Positions 16,995 to 25,097 of a stretch of 64,000 nucleotides of DNA are shown in pieces. The stretch comes from an uncultured Bacillota bacterium (GTDB lineage: Bacteria; Bacillota_I; Bacilli_A; RF39; UBA660): the NCBI GenBank assembly GCA_958428295.1, contig CAUAFL010000003.1, forward strand, positions 53,705-117,704. The letters are read 5' to 3'. The notes beneath the pieces were generated by a model. That model ran no database searches. It was given only the letters and a program-made list of their open reading frames with translations, and had not been told where the DNA came from. The position numbers and the translations under genes are program-made. Position 1 is the stretch's first letter. Each line of letters opens with the position of its first letter.

Positions 16995-18262
16995 ATTTGC
17001 AAGGCAAATTAAGCCATCAACTTGTTTTTCTAATCATTGTTATTTTTGCTGTTGTTTTTCTAATGTTAGGTATCATATTACCACAGGTCGTAGTTCCCAT
17101 TACAGAGAAAAATATTTACAATTATTTACGCGAACCGTTAGAATTTGTCCAATCAGACATTGATAAAAACCTAGTGACCACAGAGATTGCTTATATTTAT
17201 AAATTTGGTGATACTGTGGCGTACAGCGATAATATCTATGATATTATTAATGTTAAAAAAGTTAGTGATCTTATACCGTTATTTGTCAATGATTATGGTC
17301 GTTTTGTGTATCGAAACAAAGTATATTATTATTATACACTCCACGATAATGATGTTACGAAAGTTTCGCTTACCAACGATACCTATATCAAACGGACAAA
17401 ACAAGATTTATTGAGTGCCATCCTACCAGTTGTATTAATCACATTTCTCATTATTGCTTTCATCCTAATTGTTTGGAGCAGTTGGATTGTAAAGAAAATT
17501 GAGAAATTGAAAACCAAAATAGATAACATTGATAACAATGATTATGACCATTCCGTGGAATTTCAAATCGATGATGAAATTCGTTCGTTGGAATTAGCGA
17601 TTGAAGATATGCGTGTATCGCTTCGAAACCAGGAAGAATACCGCAATCAGATGTATCAAAATATTTCGCATGATTTTAAAACACCTCTCACCGTAATAAA
17701 ATCATATATTGAAGCCTATAATGATAAAATTGAATCGCCAGATATAATTATGAAAGTAATTGGCGAACAAACAAACAAATTAGAATTTAAAGTTCATTCA
17801 CTTCTTTATCTAAATAAATTAGATTATTTAAAAGAAACAGAAACTGTTGCTCATAATTTAGTTGATGTTAAAAAAATTCTTGAACGTGCTGCTTTAGAAT
17901 TTAAGTTTAAACGTAAAGATGTGCAATTTATTATTCATTATGATAAAAATGTTAAGTTTTATGGTACTGATGAATATTGGGAAACCATTATTGATAATTT
18001 GATGCACAATTTTGTTCGTTATGCTGCGTCAACAATTAAAGTGACAGCAAAAAGTAATCGTTTAACTTTGTATAATGATGGACCTAACATTGACCCTGGT
18101 TTTCTTGAAGGAATTTTTACTCCGTTCCGCAAGGGAATAAAAGGGGAGTATGGTCTTGGCCTTTCTATCGTTAAGAAAACGTTAAATCTAATGGGCTATG
18201 ACATTGTTATTAAAAATGAGAAAAAGGGTGTCTCCTTTATCATTACAAAAGTCTCTAAATAA
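16991..18262 (+). CDS. Membrane sensor histidine kinase
   Basis: A 423-aa kinase partner of the preceding regulator. TM1 is at about residues 10-33, an extracytoplasmic sensor of about 105 residues follows, TM2 is at about 138-160, then a HAMP-like linker. The H-box is SHDFKTPLT (phospho-His at about 229), with a degenerate N-box (IIDNLMHNFVRY) and a GLGLSIV ATP-lid motif. The G1 box is weak (NDGPNIDPG), but its place fits HPK1 kinases. The terminator hairpin overlaps the stop. Confidence 0.92.
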   Translation: MNLQGKLSHQLVFLIIVIFAVVFLMLGIILPQVVVPITEKNIYNYLREPLEFVQSDIDKNLVTTEIAYIYKFGDTVAYSDNIYDIINVKKVSDLIPLFVNDYGRFVYRNKVYYYYTLHDNDVTKVSLTNDTYIKRTKQDLLSAILPVVLITFLIIAFILIVWSSWIVKKIEKLKTKIDNIDNNDYDHSVEFQIDDEIRSLELAIEDMRVSLRNQEEYRNQMYQNISHDFKTPLTVIKSYIEAYNDKIESPDIIMKVIGEQTNKLEFKVHSLLYLNKLDYLKETETVAHNLVDVKKILERAALEFKFKRKDVQFIIHYDKNVKFYGTDEYWETIIDNLMHNFVRYAASTIKVTAKSNRLTLYNDGPNIDPGFLEGIFTPFRKGIKGEYGLGLSIVKKTLNLMGYDIVIKNEKKGVSFIITKVSK

Positions 18263-18275
18263 AGAGACTTTTTTT
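18248..18275 (+). terminator. Intrinsic terminator of the two-component operon
   Basis: AAAGTCTCT (18248-18256) pairs with AGAGACTTT (18263-18271). The kinase stop TAA lies in the 6-nt loop. A T-run follows. Confidence 0.9.
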
Positions 18276-18300
18276 GGTTATATTAATACTGGTGAGAAGG

Positions 18301-19104
18301 ATGAAAATATTAATTACAGGGGCTCTTAGCGGTTTAGGCTTTCATTATGCGAAAACACTTAGTCAACGTGGTCATATTGTTTATATTGGTGTTAAAACGG
18401 AAGTAGAGGCTATTTCTTTAGAACAAAAATGTTGGGATCAAAAGTTGATTTTATTTCCTGTGGTATTAAATTTAGAAGAGACAAGTTCTCTTCAAATATT
18501 TGATGAAATAGAAATAGATGTTTTAATACTGCAAGCAGGGAGTGGGGAAGGTGGCAGTTTATTAGAGATATCATTAGAGCGTTTAGAAAAAAATTATCAG
18601 GTCAATGTTTTTGGTAATCTCCGGTTTATACAAGCCTTTTTACGAGTGAAACAAAAGAAGAAACAACCGGGGAAGATTTTTTTGACTTCTTCTTTGGCAG
18701 CCTTTTTACCATTACCTTATTTGGGAAGTTATACTAGTACCAAGATGAGTTTATATAGTTTAGCTAAAACATTACGATTAGAACTTTTTTATCAGCATGT
18801 ACCAGTATCCATTTCTGTAATTTTACCAGGAGCTTATTTTACGGGCTTTAATGAAGTAATGATCAATAACAAAGATAAAGATCAACCGTTATTACCCATA
18901 AAAGCTTATCGTATGACAAAATATCAAAAGTATTTTTTCACTTTGATGAGTTCCTCTAATTATGAGAGTTTGACTAAAAAAGTAGTTACAGAAGTAGAGG
19001 CTAACGCTCCTTCTTTTATAATAGCAGCTCCTTGGCCACAAGTATTATTTGTAAAATGTTATCGCCTTGTTATTAGTCTTCTTGAGTTATCTATTTTGTC
19101 ATAG
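18301..19104 (+). CDS. Short-chain dehydrogenase/reductase (SDR) family protein
   Basis: A 267-aa classical SDR: nucleotide-binding TGALSGLG at residues 6-13, Ser of the catalytic triad in FLTSSLAA, and YTSTK (YxxxK) following. The N-terminus reads MKILITGALSG directly after GGTGAGAAGG, so the ATG at 18301 is chosen over an in-frame upstream TTG. A hydrophobic C-terminal segment (VLFVKCYRLVISLLELSI) could associate with the membrane. The substrate cannot be inferred; the neighbours are unrelated. Confidence 0.82.
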   Translation: MKILITGALSGLGFHYAKTLSQRGHIVYIGVKTEVEAISLEQKCWDQKLILFPVVLNLEETSSLQIFDEIEIDVLILQAGSGEGGSLLEISLERLEKNYQVNVFGNLRFIQAFLRVKQKKKQPGKIFLTSSLAAFLPLPYLGSYTSTKMSLYSLAKTLRLELFYQHVPVSISVILPGAYFTGFNEVMINNKDKDQPLLPIKAYRMTKYQKYFFTLMSSSNYESLTKKVVTEVEANAPSFIIAAPWPQVLFVKCYRLVISLLELSILS

Positions 19105-19110
19105 TATAAT
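19082..19110 (+). promoter_or_regulatory. Sigma-A promoter of the coiled-coil/pentapeptide operon
   Basis: TTGAGT (19082-19087), a 17-base spacer, TATAAT (19105-19110). It lies across the end of the SDR gene, whose stop is at 19104. Confidence 0.8.
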
Positions 19111-19132
19111 GAAGAAGAATGGAAGTGCAATT

Positions 19133-20101
19133 ATGACTCAACCACTAGAAAAAAGTACTATGGGCGCTTATTTTTCTGACCTCTATCAAGCTTGTCAACA
19201 GGAAAATACAGCCTTATTAACGCAATTTTCGTTGTTGGCAAAAGAAGCTGATCATCTGTTATTGGATGAGGAACTGGAAAATTTATCTAATCATTTACTT
19301 TTGAATCAACAACAATTTAGTAAGTTGCAAAAAGATAGTCGAAAATTAGATGATTTTCTTCTTTTTGAGGATGAAAAAGTGGTGTTTGATTGGTATCAAG
19401 AATTACGAGTAACGTTACAAACAACTGCTGAGCGCCAACAGAAAGTGTTAGCGCTTGTTACTTTAAAAGAAACGGAATTTGCTTGGCGTGCGCAAGAGAA
19501 AACTGCTGTGCTTAATTCTTTGCAACATTATGATGCGTTAGATAATCAATTACAAAAGTTATGTCGTGAGATGGATTTAGCGCTGGCTTTAGTACAAAAC
19601 CAATTAGAACAGGGGTTAAATCGGCAGCAAAATATTCAAAATACTATGGCTATTAATACTAAAATGGTCTGTTTTACGATGGCTTCTTTGGTGTTAGGTA
19701 AGCGTTTTCCTTCCGTGATGGTAGCGGCACAACTATTGTTTACGAATGCTTTGGTTGCGAATATTCTAAAAACAATGATAAATCCTACCCTTATTCCTTT
19801 GCGTTATGATGAGGTATTAAAAAACTATCAACGAGAAATGGCGGGAATATTAGACCAAAGTCAGCAAGTGGCCGGTCGTTTAGCACGGGGTCTTAGAAAT
19901 TTGGAAGCTTTAGAGCATGAATTTGATGAAAAGTTCACTGCCTATTTATCTATGACTGAGTTTCGTCACATGCAAATTTTACTATGGCAGTTAAAAAGTA
20001 ATATGCAACAAAAATTACAACAAATGTCTTCTTTGCAACATACGGTTGAGGTTCGGTTAAAAGAAGCAAATGGAAAAGTCAAAGTAAAGGAGCATAAATA
20101 G
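19133..20101 (+). CDS. Coiled-coil protein of unknown function with a central hydrophobic segment
   Basis: A 322-aa protein that I cannot assign to a family. It is strongly helical and Gln/Leu/Glu-rich, with long coiled-coil stretches at about residues 20-180 and 215-322. A hydrophobic segment lies at about 185-220 (VCFTMASLVLGKRF, VAAQLLFTNALVANIL) and may dip into the membrane. No signal peptide is seen. TGGAAGTG lies 5 bases before the ATG at 19133; upstream ATGs precede the predicted transcript start. The TAG stop shares its last base with the GTG start of the Qnr-like gene, so the two are tightly coupled. Confidence 0.7.
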   Translation: MTQPLEKSTMGAYFSDLYQACQQENTALLTQFSLLAKEADHLLLDEELENLSNHLLLNQQQFSKLQKDSRKLDDFLLFEDEKVVFDWYQELRVTLQTTAERQQKVLALVTLKETEFAWRAQEKTAVLNSLQHYDALDNQLQKLCREMDLALALVQNQLEQGLNRQQNIQNTMAINTKMVCFTMASLVLGKRFPSVMVAAQLLFTNALVANILKTMINPTLIPLRYDEVLKNYQREMAGILDQSQQVAGRLARGLRNLEALEHEFDEKFTAYLSMTEFRHMQILLWQLKSNMQQKLQQMSSLQHTVEVRLKEANGKVKVKEHK

Positions 20102-20688
20102 TGGAGCGAGTAGTAGAAAATTTTATTGATGAAGAAACACATAATCAGCAAAATTATCAGGACTTTCGTTTTCCGGAGTCTTTATATTTAGTCTCTTTTA
20201 ATCATTGCCATTTTTCTCATATCGATTTTTCTAGTTGTGATTTGACCAAAGTAGAATTTTTTGAATGTGATTTTCAATACTGTGATTTTTCTAATAGTCA
20301 TTGTCAAAGTAGTGGTCTTAATCATTTGCATTTTAGTAATTGTAAAATGGTAGGAATTGATTTATCAGCAATAATAGCAAATAATATATTCTTTGAAAAT
20401 TCCTTATTAGGATATGCAAATTTTAATGGTAGTCAATTAAAAGAAGTGAAATTCAGCAATTGTCAATTAGAGGATAGTAGTTTTTCTGAATGTAAATGGA
20501 AAAAGCTTGTTTTTGAGAATTGTCATTTAGAACGAGCAGAATTTTTTCATACTTCCTTGCAGGGAGTGGATTTTAGAAGTTGTTATATTGAGAATATAAG
20601 GGTCGTTTTAACAGATTTACAAGGTTGTATTGTTACTATTGAACAAGCTCTTGCTCTTTCTACGTTATTAGGACTTATTGTTGGTTGA
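20101..20688 (+). CDS. Qnr-like pentapeptide-repeat protein
   Basis: A 195-aa protein with about 25 tandem five-residue steps of the A/C-(D/N)-(L/F) type (for example CHFSH IDFSS CDLTK VEFFE CDFQY CDFSN), which fold as a right-handed beta helix. The C-terminus (DLQGCIVTIEQALALSTLLGL) resembles the DLQG plus amphipathic helix that ends Qnr proteins (DLQGVKLDNYQASLLMERLGI). Qnr and related proteins mimic DNA and protect gyrase/topoisomerase IV. The start is GTG, overlapping the upstream stop. Gyrase protection is inferred; the general fold is secure. Confidence 0.82.
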   Translation: MERVVENFIDEETHNQQNYQDFRFPESLYLVSFNHCHFSHIDFSSCDLTKVEFFECDFQYCDFSNSHCQSSGLNHLHFSNCKMVGIDLSAIIANNIFFENSLLGYANFNGSQLKEVKFSNCQLEDSSFSECKWKKLVFENCHLERAEFFHTSLQGVDFRSCYIENIRVVLTDLQGCIVTIEQALALSTLLGLIVG

Positions 20689-20821
20689 TTTAAATGAATC
20701 TTCTGTTTGAGTTTTCTTTCCATTTCATTATCTGTTACTATTCATGACTTTATTATTTTTTAGTAGAGAGTAATACTTTCCTATCTATTCTTAGTTGTTT
20801 TTATATTATCACTAGATATAA

Positions 20822-20867
20822 AAAAACTATGAAGAGTGTCTCTTTTAGAGTATATTTCATAGTTTTT
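20822..20867. terminator. Bidirectional terminator between convergent genes
   Basis: AAAAACTATGAA (20822-20833) pairs perfectly with TTCATAGTTTTT (20856-20867), a 12-bp stem with a 22-nt loop, flanked by A/T runs. It can end both the pentapeptide transcript and the MerR transcript. The rest of 20689-20886 holds nothing I can identify. Confidence 0.85.
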
Positions 20868-20886
20868 CTATCCTTTTAGTTGTTAG

Positions 20887-21684
20887 TTATTTCTTTTTTA
20901 TTGGAATTTGGATTTCAGTAAGCCAATTTCTTTCTTCTTTTTGATTCCATATGCCATCAATATATCGTTCTCTTGGGGCTTCTAAAATTTCATAGTGATT
21001 TTTTTCTATATAGTTTAAAAGAAAACTATAAGCATCTTTTAAATTGTCATAGCATCCTTGATGATAAGTACAAAGTGCAGTGACGGGACGTAAGGTAGTA
21101 AAATGAATTGTATTATTTGGTATCCCTATTTTTTCTACTGCCTGGGCATAACGAATAGTGATATCGTGATCTTTAAATTCTTTATCTAAATAATTAATAT
21201 AGCAATAATCAGGGCTAATACATTTTAGATTTGGATTCGTAGCAAGACATTCTTCAGCAGAAGTTAATATAAAATCTGTAATGTCATTAAAGCTTTTAAT
21301 TGTTCCTTCTTTATAATATACGTTGTAAGCTGGTAATTCTTTGGTAATGATTTCATAGTTCATAAATTTTTCCTCCAATAAATAATTGATTTTAAAAAGT
21401 TGAGTACAAGCTACTTGTTGGGCTTCTTCTATTATCTTTTTTCTATTCTCAAGAATTTTTATTAGCGTATCAGCTGTTTGACAATTTTTAATTTCTTCAA
21501 TACTTAATCCGATTTGCCGTAAGGAGATAATTTTCGCTAAATCAAGTAATTGGGTTGTTTGATAGTAGCGGTAACCGGTGTTTTTATCTACTAGGGCTGG
21601 TTGTAATAAACCTTCTTTTTCATAATATCGCAGTGTCTTAATTGTCGTTTTGGCTAAAATAGAAAATTCTCCAATTTTGTACAT
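20887..21684 (-). CDS. MerR family regulator with GyrI-like effector-binding domain
   Basis: A 265-aa BmrR-type regulator. The N-terminal winged helix-turn-helix has IGEFSILAKTTIKTLRYYEKEGLL and NTGYRYY. A coiled-coil linker at about residues 75-115 follows, then a GyrI-like/AraC E-binding domain (about 120-263) that in BmrR binds cationic drugs. MerR proteins activate promoters with long spacers, but no obvious target such as an efflux pump is next to it. It is transcribed alone on the minus strand. Confidence 0.88.
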   Translation of the reverse strand: MYKIGEFSILAKTTIKTLRYYEKEGLLQPALVDKNTGYRYYQTTQLLDLAKIISLRQIGLSIEEIKNCQTADTLIKILENRKKIIEEAQQVACTQLFKINYLLEEKFMNYEIITKELPAYNVYYKEGTIKSFNDITDFILTSAEECLATNPNLKCISPDYCYINYLDKEFKDHDITIRYAQAVEKIGIPNNTIHFTTLRPVTALCTYHQGCYDNLKDAYSFLLNYIEKNHYEILEAPRERYIDGIWNQKEERNWLTEIQIPIKKK

Positions 21685-21862
21685 TTTCTCAACTCCTAAA
21701 TTGATTATATTCTGTCCTGTAAAGGGAGGGTCAACTCTTTTTTATAGTGCGGCATGCTTGCTGAGTGATTTTGCCCTTGATAGTAAGTATTAGAATATTG
21801 TCGTTAAAAAAAGAAAAACTTATCTGTTTTTTCTTTGCTATATATAAAAAGTTAAATTCTAG

Positions 21863-21939
21863 TGGTGTCCATGGCGAGAGTCGAACTCGCGACCTCTTCC
21901 TTCGGAGGGAAGCGCTCTATCCAGCTGAGCTACACGAAC
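21863..21939 (-). tRNA. tRNA-Arg (anticodon CCG)
   Basis: On the minus strand: acceptor GTTCGTG/CATGGAC, D arm AGCTCAGCTGGATAGAGC, anticodon stem CTTCC/GGAAG with loop CTCCGAA (anticodon CCG, codon CGG), T arm with GTTCGACTC, discriminator A and an encoded CCA. The full cloverleaf is intact. Confidence 0.95.
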
Positions 21940-22152
21940 ATATTTGTATTATAACATAAATAAGTGACATTTGACAATTCTTTGGTAATAAATATTCGAA
22001 GGTATTACAATAAAAAGGTATGGTCATTTCTTTTTTAATAAAATGTTAAAAATGGGGGATAATAGTATAAAGTCAGTTGCAGTACTGGGAAGGCAGATAG
22101 AAGTATTTTATCTCTTTTTTAGATAGTACTGATAGAAAATTTCAATTAAGTA

Positions 22153-22181
22153 TTGTCAAAAATTAGCAGTTTTGATATAAT
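22153..22181 (+). promoter_or_regulatory. Promoter of tRNA-Met
   Basis: TTGTCA (22153-22158), a 17-base spacer, TATAAT (22176-22181), 20 bases before the tRNA. Confidence 0.85.
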
Positions 22182-22201
22182 AAACATGTCAATTCAATTA
22201 T

Positions 22202-22278
22202 GGCGGAGTAGCTCAGTTGGCTAGAGCACCTCGTTCATACCGAGTAGGTCGGGGGTTCGACTCCCTCCTCCGCTACCA
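22202..22278 (+). tRNA. tRNA-Met (anticodon CAT), elongator type
   Basis: Acceptor GGCGGAG/CTCCGCT, D arm AGCTCAGTTGGCTAGAGC, anticodon loop TTCATAC, T arm GGGGGTTCGACTCCC, discriminator A, encoded CCA. The body resembles the elongator tRNA-Met of B. subtilis. A tRNA-Ile2 precursor with CAT is less likely. Confidence 0.9.
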
Positions 22279-22332
22279 TAAAGTGTTGTAATAGCTTCTA
22301 AAAGTTGGAAAAAATTGTGTATTTATTATACG

Positions 22333-22363
22333 CAGCTTCAAGAAAACTGAGGAAGCTGTTTTT
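22333..22363 (+). terminator. Terminator after tRNA-Met
   Basis: CAGCTTC (22333-22339) pairs with GAAGCTG (22352-22358), loop 12 nt, then TTTTT. Confidence 0.8.
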
Positions 22364-22491
22364 AATGTCACTCATAATAGTCTAAATAAAATATTGACGA
22401 ACATATTTTTGTATGATCTTCTTAAAAAGAAGACAAAGATTAACAATTGTTTTCATGAATTTATTAGTATGATGTAATAATAGGAGGATTT

Positions 22492-22944
22492 ATGGTACAT
22501 TTAGTTTATTGTGATAATCAATCAAAGGAATTGGCAAAAATTATGGATGGTAGTAAAACGATGATTATTCGTGGTGCAGCTGGTCGTAAAATTCCTCATA
22601 GTCGTGTTTTTAAAGGAGAAATTCTTTATTTTATGGAAAAAGGTACTAAAATGATTACAGCAAAGGCCAGGGTGGTAGAGGTTGAAAATTTTGTTAAATT
22701 GAGTGATGACGAGATAGGGCAAATGATTGACAGTCGACAAGATAAATTACAACTTACTGCTAAACAAAAAGAACGGTGGCATAAAAAATGTTTGTGTTTT
22801 ATTACCTTTGATGCAGTAGAGGCAATTGAACCTTTAGCTTTCGATCATCAAGGAAATATGGATGATTGGTTAATTATTGATAAGATTGAAGATGTTGTTG
22901 TAGGGACTAGTATCCCCTATAATTATGAAAAATCTAAATTTTAG
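22492..22944 (+). CDS. ASCH/PUA-like domain protein, function unknown
   Basis: A 150-aa soluble protein. Residues 1-75 resemble the ASCH fold of the PUA superfamily: a SKTMIIRGAAGRKIPHSRV segment, then GEILYFMEKGTKMITAKARVVEV, the typical strand pair that in ASCH proteins may bind RNA. The remainder is a helical linker and a C-terminal beta region. AGGAGGAT precedes the ATG by 6 bases. It stands alone between tRNA-Met and the IS remnant. Confidence 0.55.
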   Translation: MVHLVYCDNQSKELAKIMDGSKTMIIRGAAGRKIPHSRVFKGEILYFMEKGTKMITAKARVVEVENFVKLSDDEIGQMIDSRQDKLQLTAKQKERWHKKCLCFITFDAVEAIEPLAFDHQGNMDDWLIIDKIEDVVVGTSIPYNYEKSKF

Positions 22945-23081
22945 TTCAAAATTAAAGATTATGAAAGCAAAAATAGAGAGTGTAAAAAATCTGTGTAAAA
23001 GTATCTAACCATGATAACTATAAAGATATTATTCAAAATTTAAAAAGCAAGATTAGTAGATTTAATATTGATAATATCTTC

Positions 23082-23896
23082 GGGAGTGTCAAGAAAAGTG
23101 TGTAAGTAGTCTGTAAGAGAAGTAGCAAATTGTAGTAGAACTTAATTAGAGAATTTACGAAAACGATCTTGAAATTGTGGATGAGCATCTAGTTCATTTC
23201 TAACTAATGACCAATTATGAAGCGTAGAGTCTGCCCATTTTTTATATAGCTTACAAACTACTCGTAAATATAATCATTTGAAAAGGGCATTTTCATTAGG
23301 GAATGATCCTTCACAAAAGGATAGCATTTTTTAGTAGTCTAGATTGGCAAGTACTAACTCTTCTAATACACAATCAGTTATCTGTGATATGGTCTCATGA
23401 GATAGTTTAAATTCATAAATATCTTCTATTATTACAGAGATATCTCTTTGACTTATTCCTTTGGCATACATAGATAATACTTTTTTATCAATATCAGATA
23501 TATCCTTTGTACGTTTGGGAATAATTTCTGGTTCAAAGGAACCATCTCGATCTCGTGGAACCTCTACCGTCATTTCTCCCATACTTGTTTTCACATTTTT
23601 AGAAAGATAGCCATTTCTTCGATTATCGGTAAGTTTTTCTTTCTTATCATTATTTTCATACCCAAGATGTCCATTCATTTCTCCTTGGAGCATGGCTTCA
23701 AACATAGGACCAAATACATCTTTTAAGGCATCTTGTACGTCCTTGGCTGTTTCTGGCTGATACGTATCTAATATGACTTGTACTAATTCATTTTTACTTT
23801 TATTTTTGCTTCTCATATTTTTTTACTTCTTTCTTCTATTTTATCACATTTTAAAAGTGTCTAAGTTTTCACTTACACACTTTTTCTTACACTCCC
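23082..23896 (-). mobile_element. Internally deleted IS256-family element
   Basis: The ends are a 26-bp imperfect inverted repeat: GGGAGTGTCAAGAAAAGTGT... at 23082-23107 and its partner at 23871-23896, 23 of 26 positions matching. Inside lie the N-terminal and C-terminal parts of an IS256-type transposase with the middle missing, so about 815 bp remain of a usual 1.3-1.4 kb. No clear target duplication is seen in the flanks. It is a dead element. Confidence 0.85.
23142..23816 (-). pseudogene. IS256-family transposase remnant (Mutator type)
   Basis: From 23816 leftward an intact frame gives 161 aa of the transposase N-terminus (VQDALKDVFGPMFEAMLQGEMNGHLGY, EVPRDRDGSFEPEIIPK, SMYAKGISQRDI), stopping at 23331. 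Further left another frame encodes the family C-terminus (SFPNENALFK, then LYLRVVCKLYKKWADSTLHNWSLVRNEL) to a stop at 23142. Most of the catalytic core between them, including the second and third acidic residues, is gone. In the C-terminal piece a TGA stands where a Trp codon (TGG) is expected after FK. Confidence 0.88.
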
Positions 23897-23973
23897 CCTA
23901 TGGTGCGGCTGAGATAGTTATCTACAACTTTTTCAAAAGGAATTGATATTAATCAATCACTAGATATATCTTA

Positions 23974-24246
23974 TTATAATTTGTCATAATGTGTCCACAT
24001 TCTTAAAACAAATATTTCTTTTTTCACTTCATCAATTTCATATACCAATCTATGTTGATAACTAATTCTTCTAGAACAAAGGCCATTTAAATTACCCTTC
24101 AATTTTTCATATGTTGGTGGTGTTTGATAAGGATTTATGCTTATTAAATCTAATAATTCTTTTGTTTTATTTTCAAGACCTGCTTGTTTTAAAAGTTTTT
24201 TATCTTTATCTGCTAATTTTGAAAAGATAATTTTGTATTCTACCAT
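23974..24246 (-). CDS. yoeB: YoeB-family toxin (ribosome-dependent mRNA endonuclease)
   Basis: A 90-aa RelE/YoeB toxin that cleaves mRNA in the ribosomal A site. It has the YoeB order LKGNLNGLCSRRISYQHRLVYEI (catalytic Glu/Arg region) and a C-terminal WTHYDKL with the catalytic His. Its ATG overlaps the antitoxin stop by 7 bases and the AGGTGA ribosome site lies inside the antitoxin end, so translation is coupled. The length equals the family norm. Confidence 0.93.
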   Translation of the reverse strand: MVEYKIIFSKLADKDKKLLKQAGLENKTKELLDLISINPYQTPPTYEKLKGNLNGLCSRRISYQHRLVYEIDEVKKEIFVLRMWTHYDKL

Positions 24247-24494
24247 TCTTCACCTTTTTTATAGACACTACAATTATTTTTGTTTTCTTTTTTTGCTTCT
24301 TCTATTGAATCAATAAAACCAGGTACAGAATTCAAATAAATGGTTTCTTCTATATCTCTCCAATCGCTTTCTGATAAAAGAATCGCATTTTCCCCTTTAT
24401 TATTAATAATATTAACTGGATTAAACCCTTTATTTACATCAGACACTAATTGAAATAAATTTTGTCTAGCATTCGTAATATTTATTGTATTCAT
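24240..24494 (-). CDS. yefM: YefM/Phd-family antitoxin
   Basis: An 84-aa antitoxin: N-terminal Phd/YefM DNA-binding fold (INITNARQNLFQLVSDVNKG, then NNKGENAILLSESDWRDIEETIYL) and an acidic/basic C-terminal tail that would wrap the YoeB toxin. The frame is open upstream to a GTG that belongs to the GAGGTG site, so the ATG ending at 24494 is the likely start. The pair should repress its own promoter. Confidence 0.92.
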   Translation of the reverse strand: MNTINITNARQNLFQLVSDVNKGFNPVNIINNKGENAILLSESDWRDIEETIYLNSVPGFIDSIEEAKKENKNNCSVYKKGEEW

Positions 24495-24685
24495 TATTTT
24501 CACCTCATTTACATTATAACGTCCTTTTTACCGTACGTCAATTCTTTTGTAATATTATATGTATATTTTCCGCAAAAATGCATAATAAAAACTAGACAAT
24601 TATGAAATAATATTTTAAATAATCATTTCATATTTCTAGTTAATATTTATTACTCTCGAATGAAGAGTTCAAGTATCTATCAATC

Positions 24686-24759
24686 TGGTGCCGAAAGACA
24701 GAATTGAACTGTCCGCTGATCCTTACCAAGGATCTGTTTTACCACTAAACTATATCGGC
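24686..24759 (-). tRNA. tRNA-Thr (anticodon GGT)
   Basis: On the minus strand: acceptor GCCGATA/TTTCGGC with a U-U mismatch at pair 6-67, a short D arm with GTTT/AAAC stem, anticodon stem GATCC/GGATC and loop TTGGTAA (GGT, codon ACC), T stem GACAG/CTGTC with the loop TTCAATT, discriminator A, CCA encoded. Complete but A/U-rich and slightly degenerate compared with the other tRNAs here. Confidence 0.87.
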
Positions 24760-25080
24760 AACTGATGAAATTTTAGCACAGATAGAAAAATATTGCAATA
24801 TTATTTAACAGCATTTGTAAAAAAGTAATATAGTTAACATGTGCATAACTGCTAAATAACAAATATAATGTCTTATTTTGAAATGGCTTCGTTTAAATTT
24901 ACTCATATTTATTAATAACATATTTGGTTCAAATAGCCTAAGTTGGTTTTGGGTAGTACTTGCAAACAATTTAGAAAATCCTGAATGTCAACTTGAAACA
25001 AATCAACCATTTAACTTAAATGGGTTAAATCAAAACTTTGATAAAATTGAAAATAAAGCCCCTGTGATAAAATGGTAATT
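24760..25080 (+). other. AT-rich gap with a possible gene-end remnant
   Basis: No intact gene is seen between tRNA-Thr and the VOC gene. One frame, 24930-25078, encodes a C-terminus-like stretch (VVLANNLENPECQLETNQPF, ending APVIKW) without a proper ribosome site or start. It may be the 3' end of a decayed gene. I do not recognise its family. Confidence 0.35.
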
Positions 25081-25097
25081 AAGGAGAGTTTTAATGT

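Noticed and set aside
21765..21959. A 64-codon open frame on the plus strand
   Set aside because: It runs through the tRNA-Arg gene on the other strand and only reads tRNA sequence.
22442..22451. AACAATTGTT as a third LexA-like site, upstream of the ASCH-like gene
   Set aside because: It has the same AATT core, but no outer match to the SOS box and no clear promoter next to it. Short AT palindromes are expected by chance in this composition.
23142..23330. TGA read as Trp (genetic code 4)
   Set aside because: The in-frame TGA in the transposase remnant would fit a mycoplasma code. However, many intact genes here end in TGA at the expected length (for example mutM and the pentapeptide gene) and use TGG for Trp, so the standard bacterial code holds and the TGA is a mutation.
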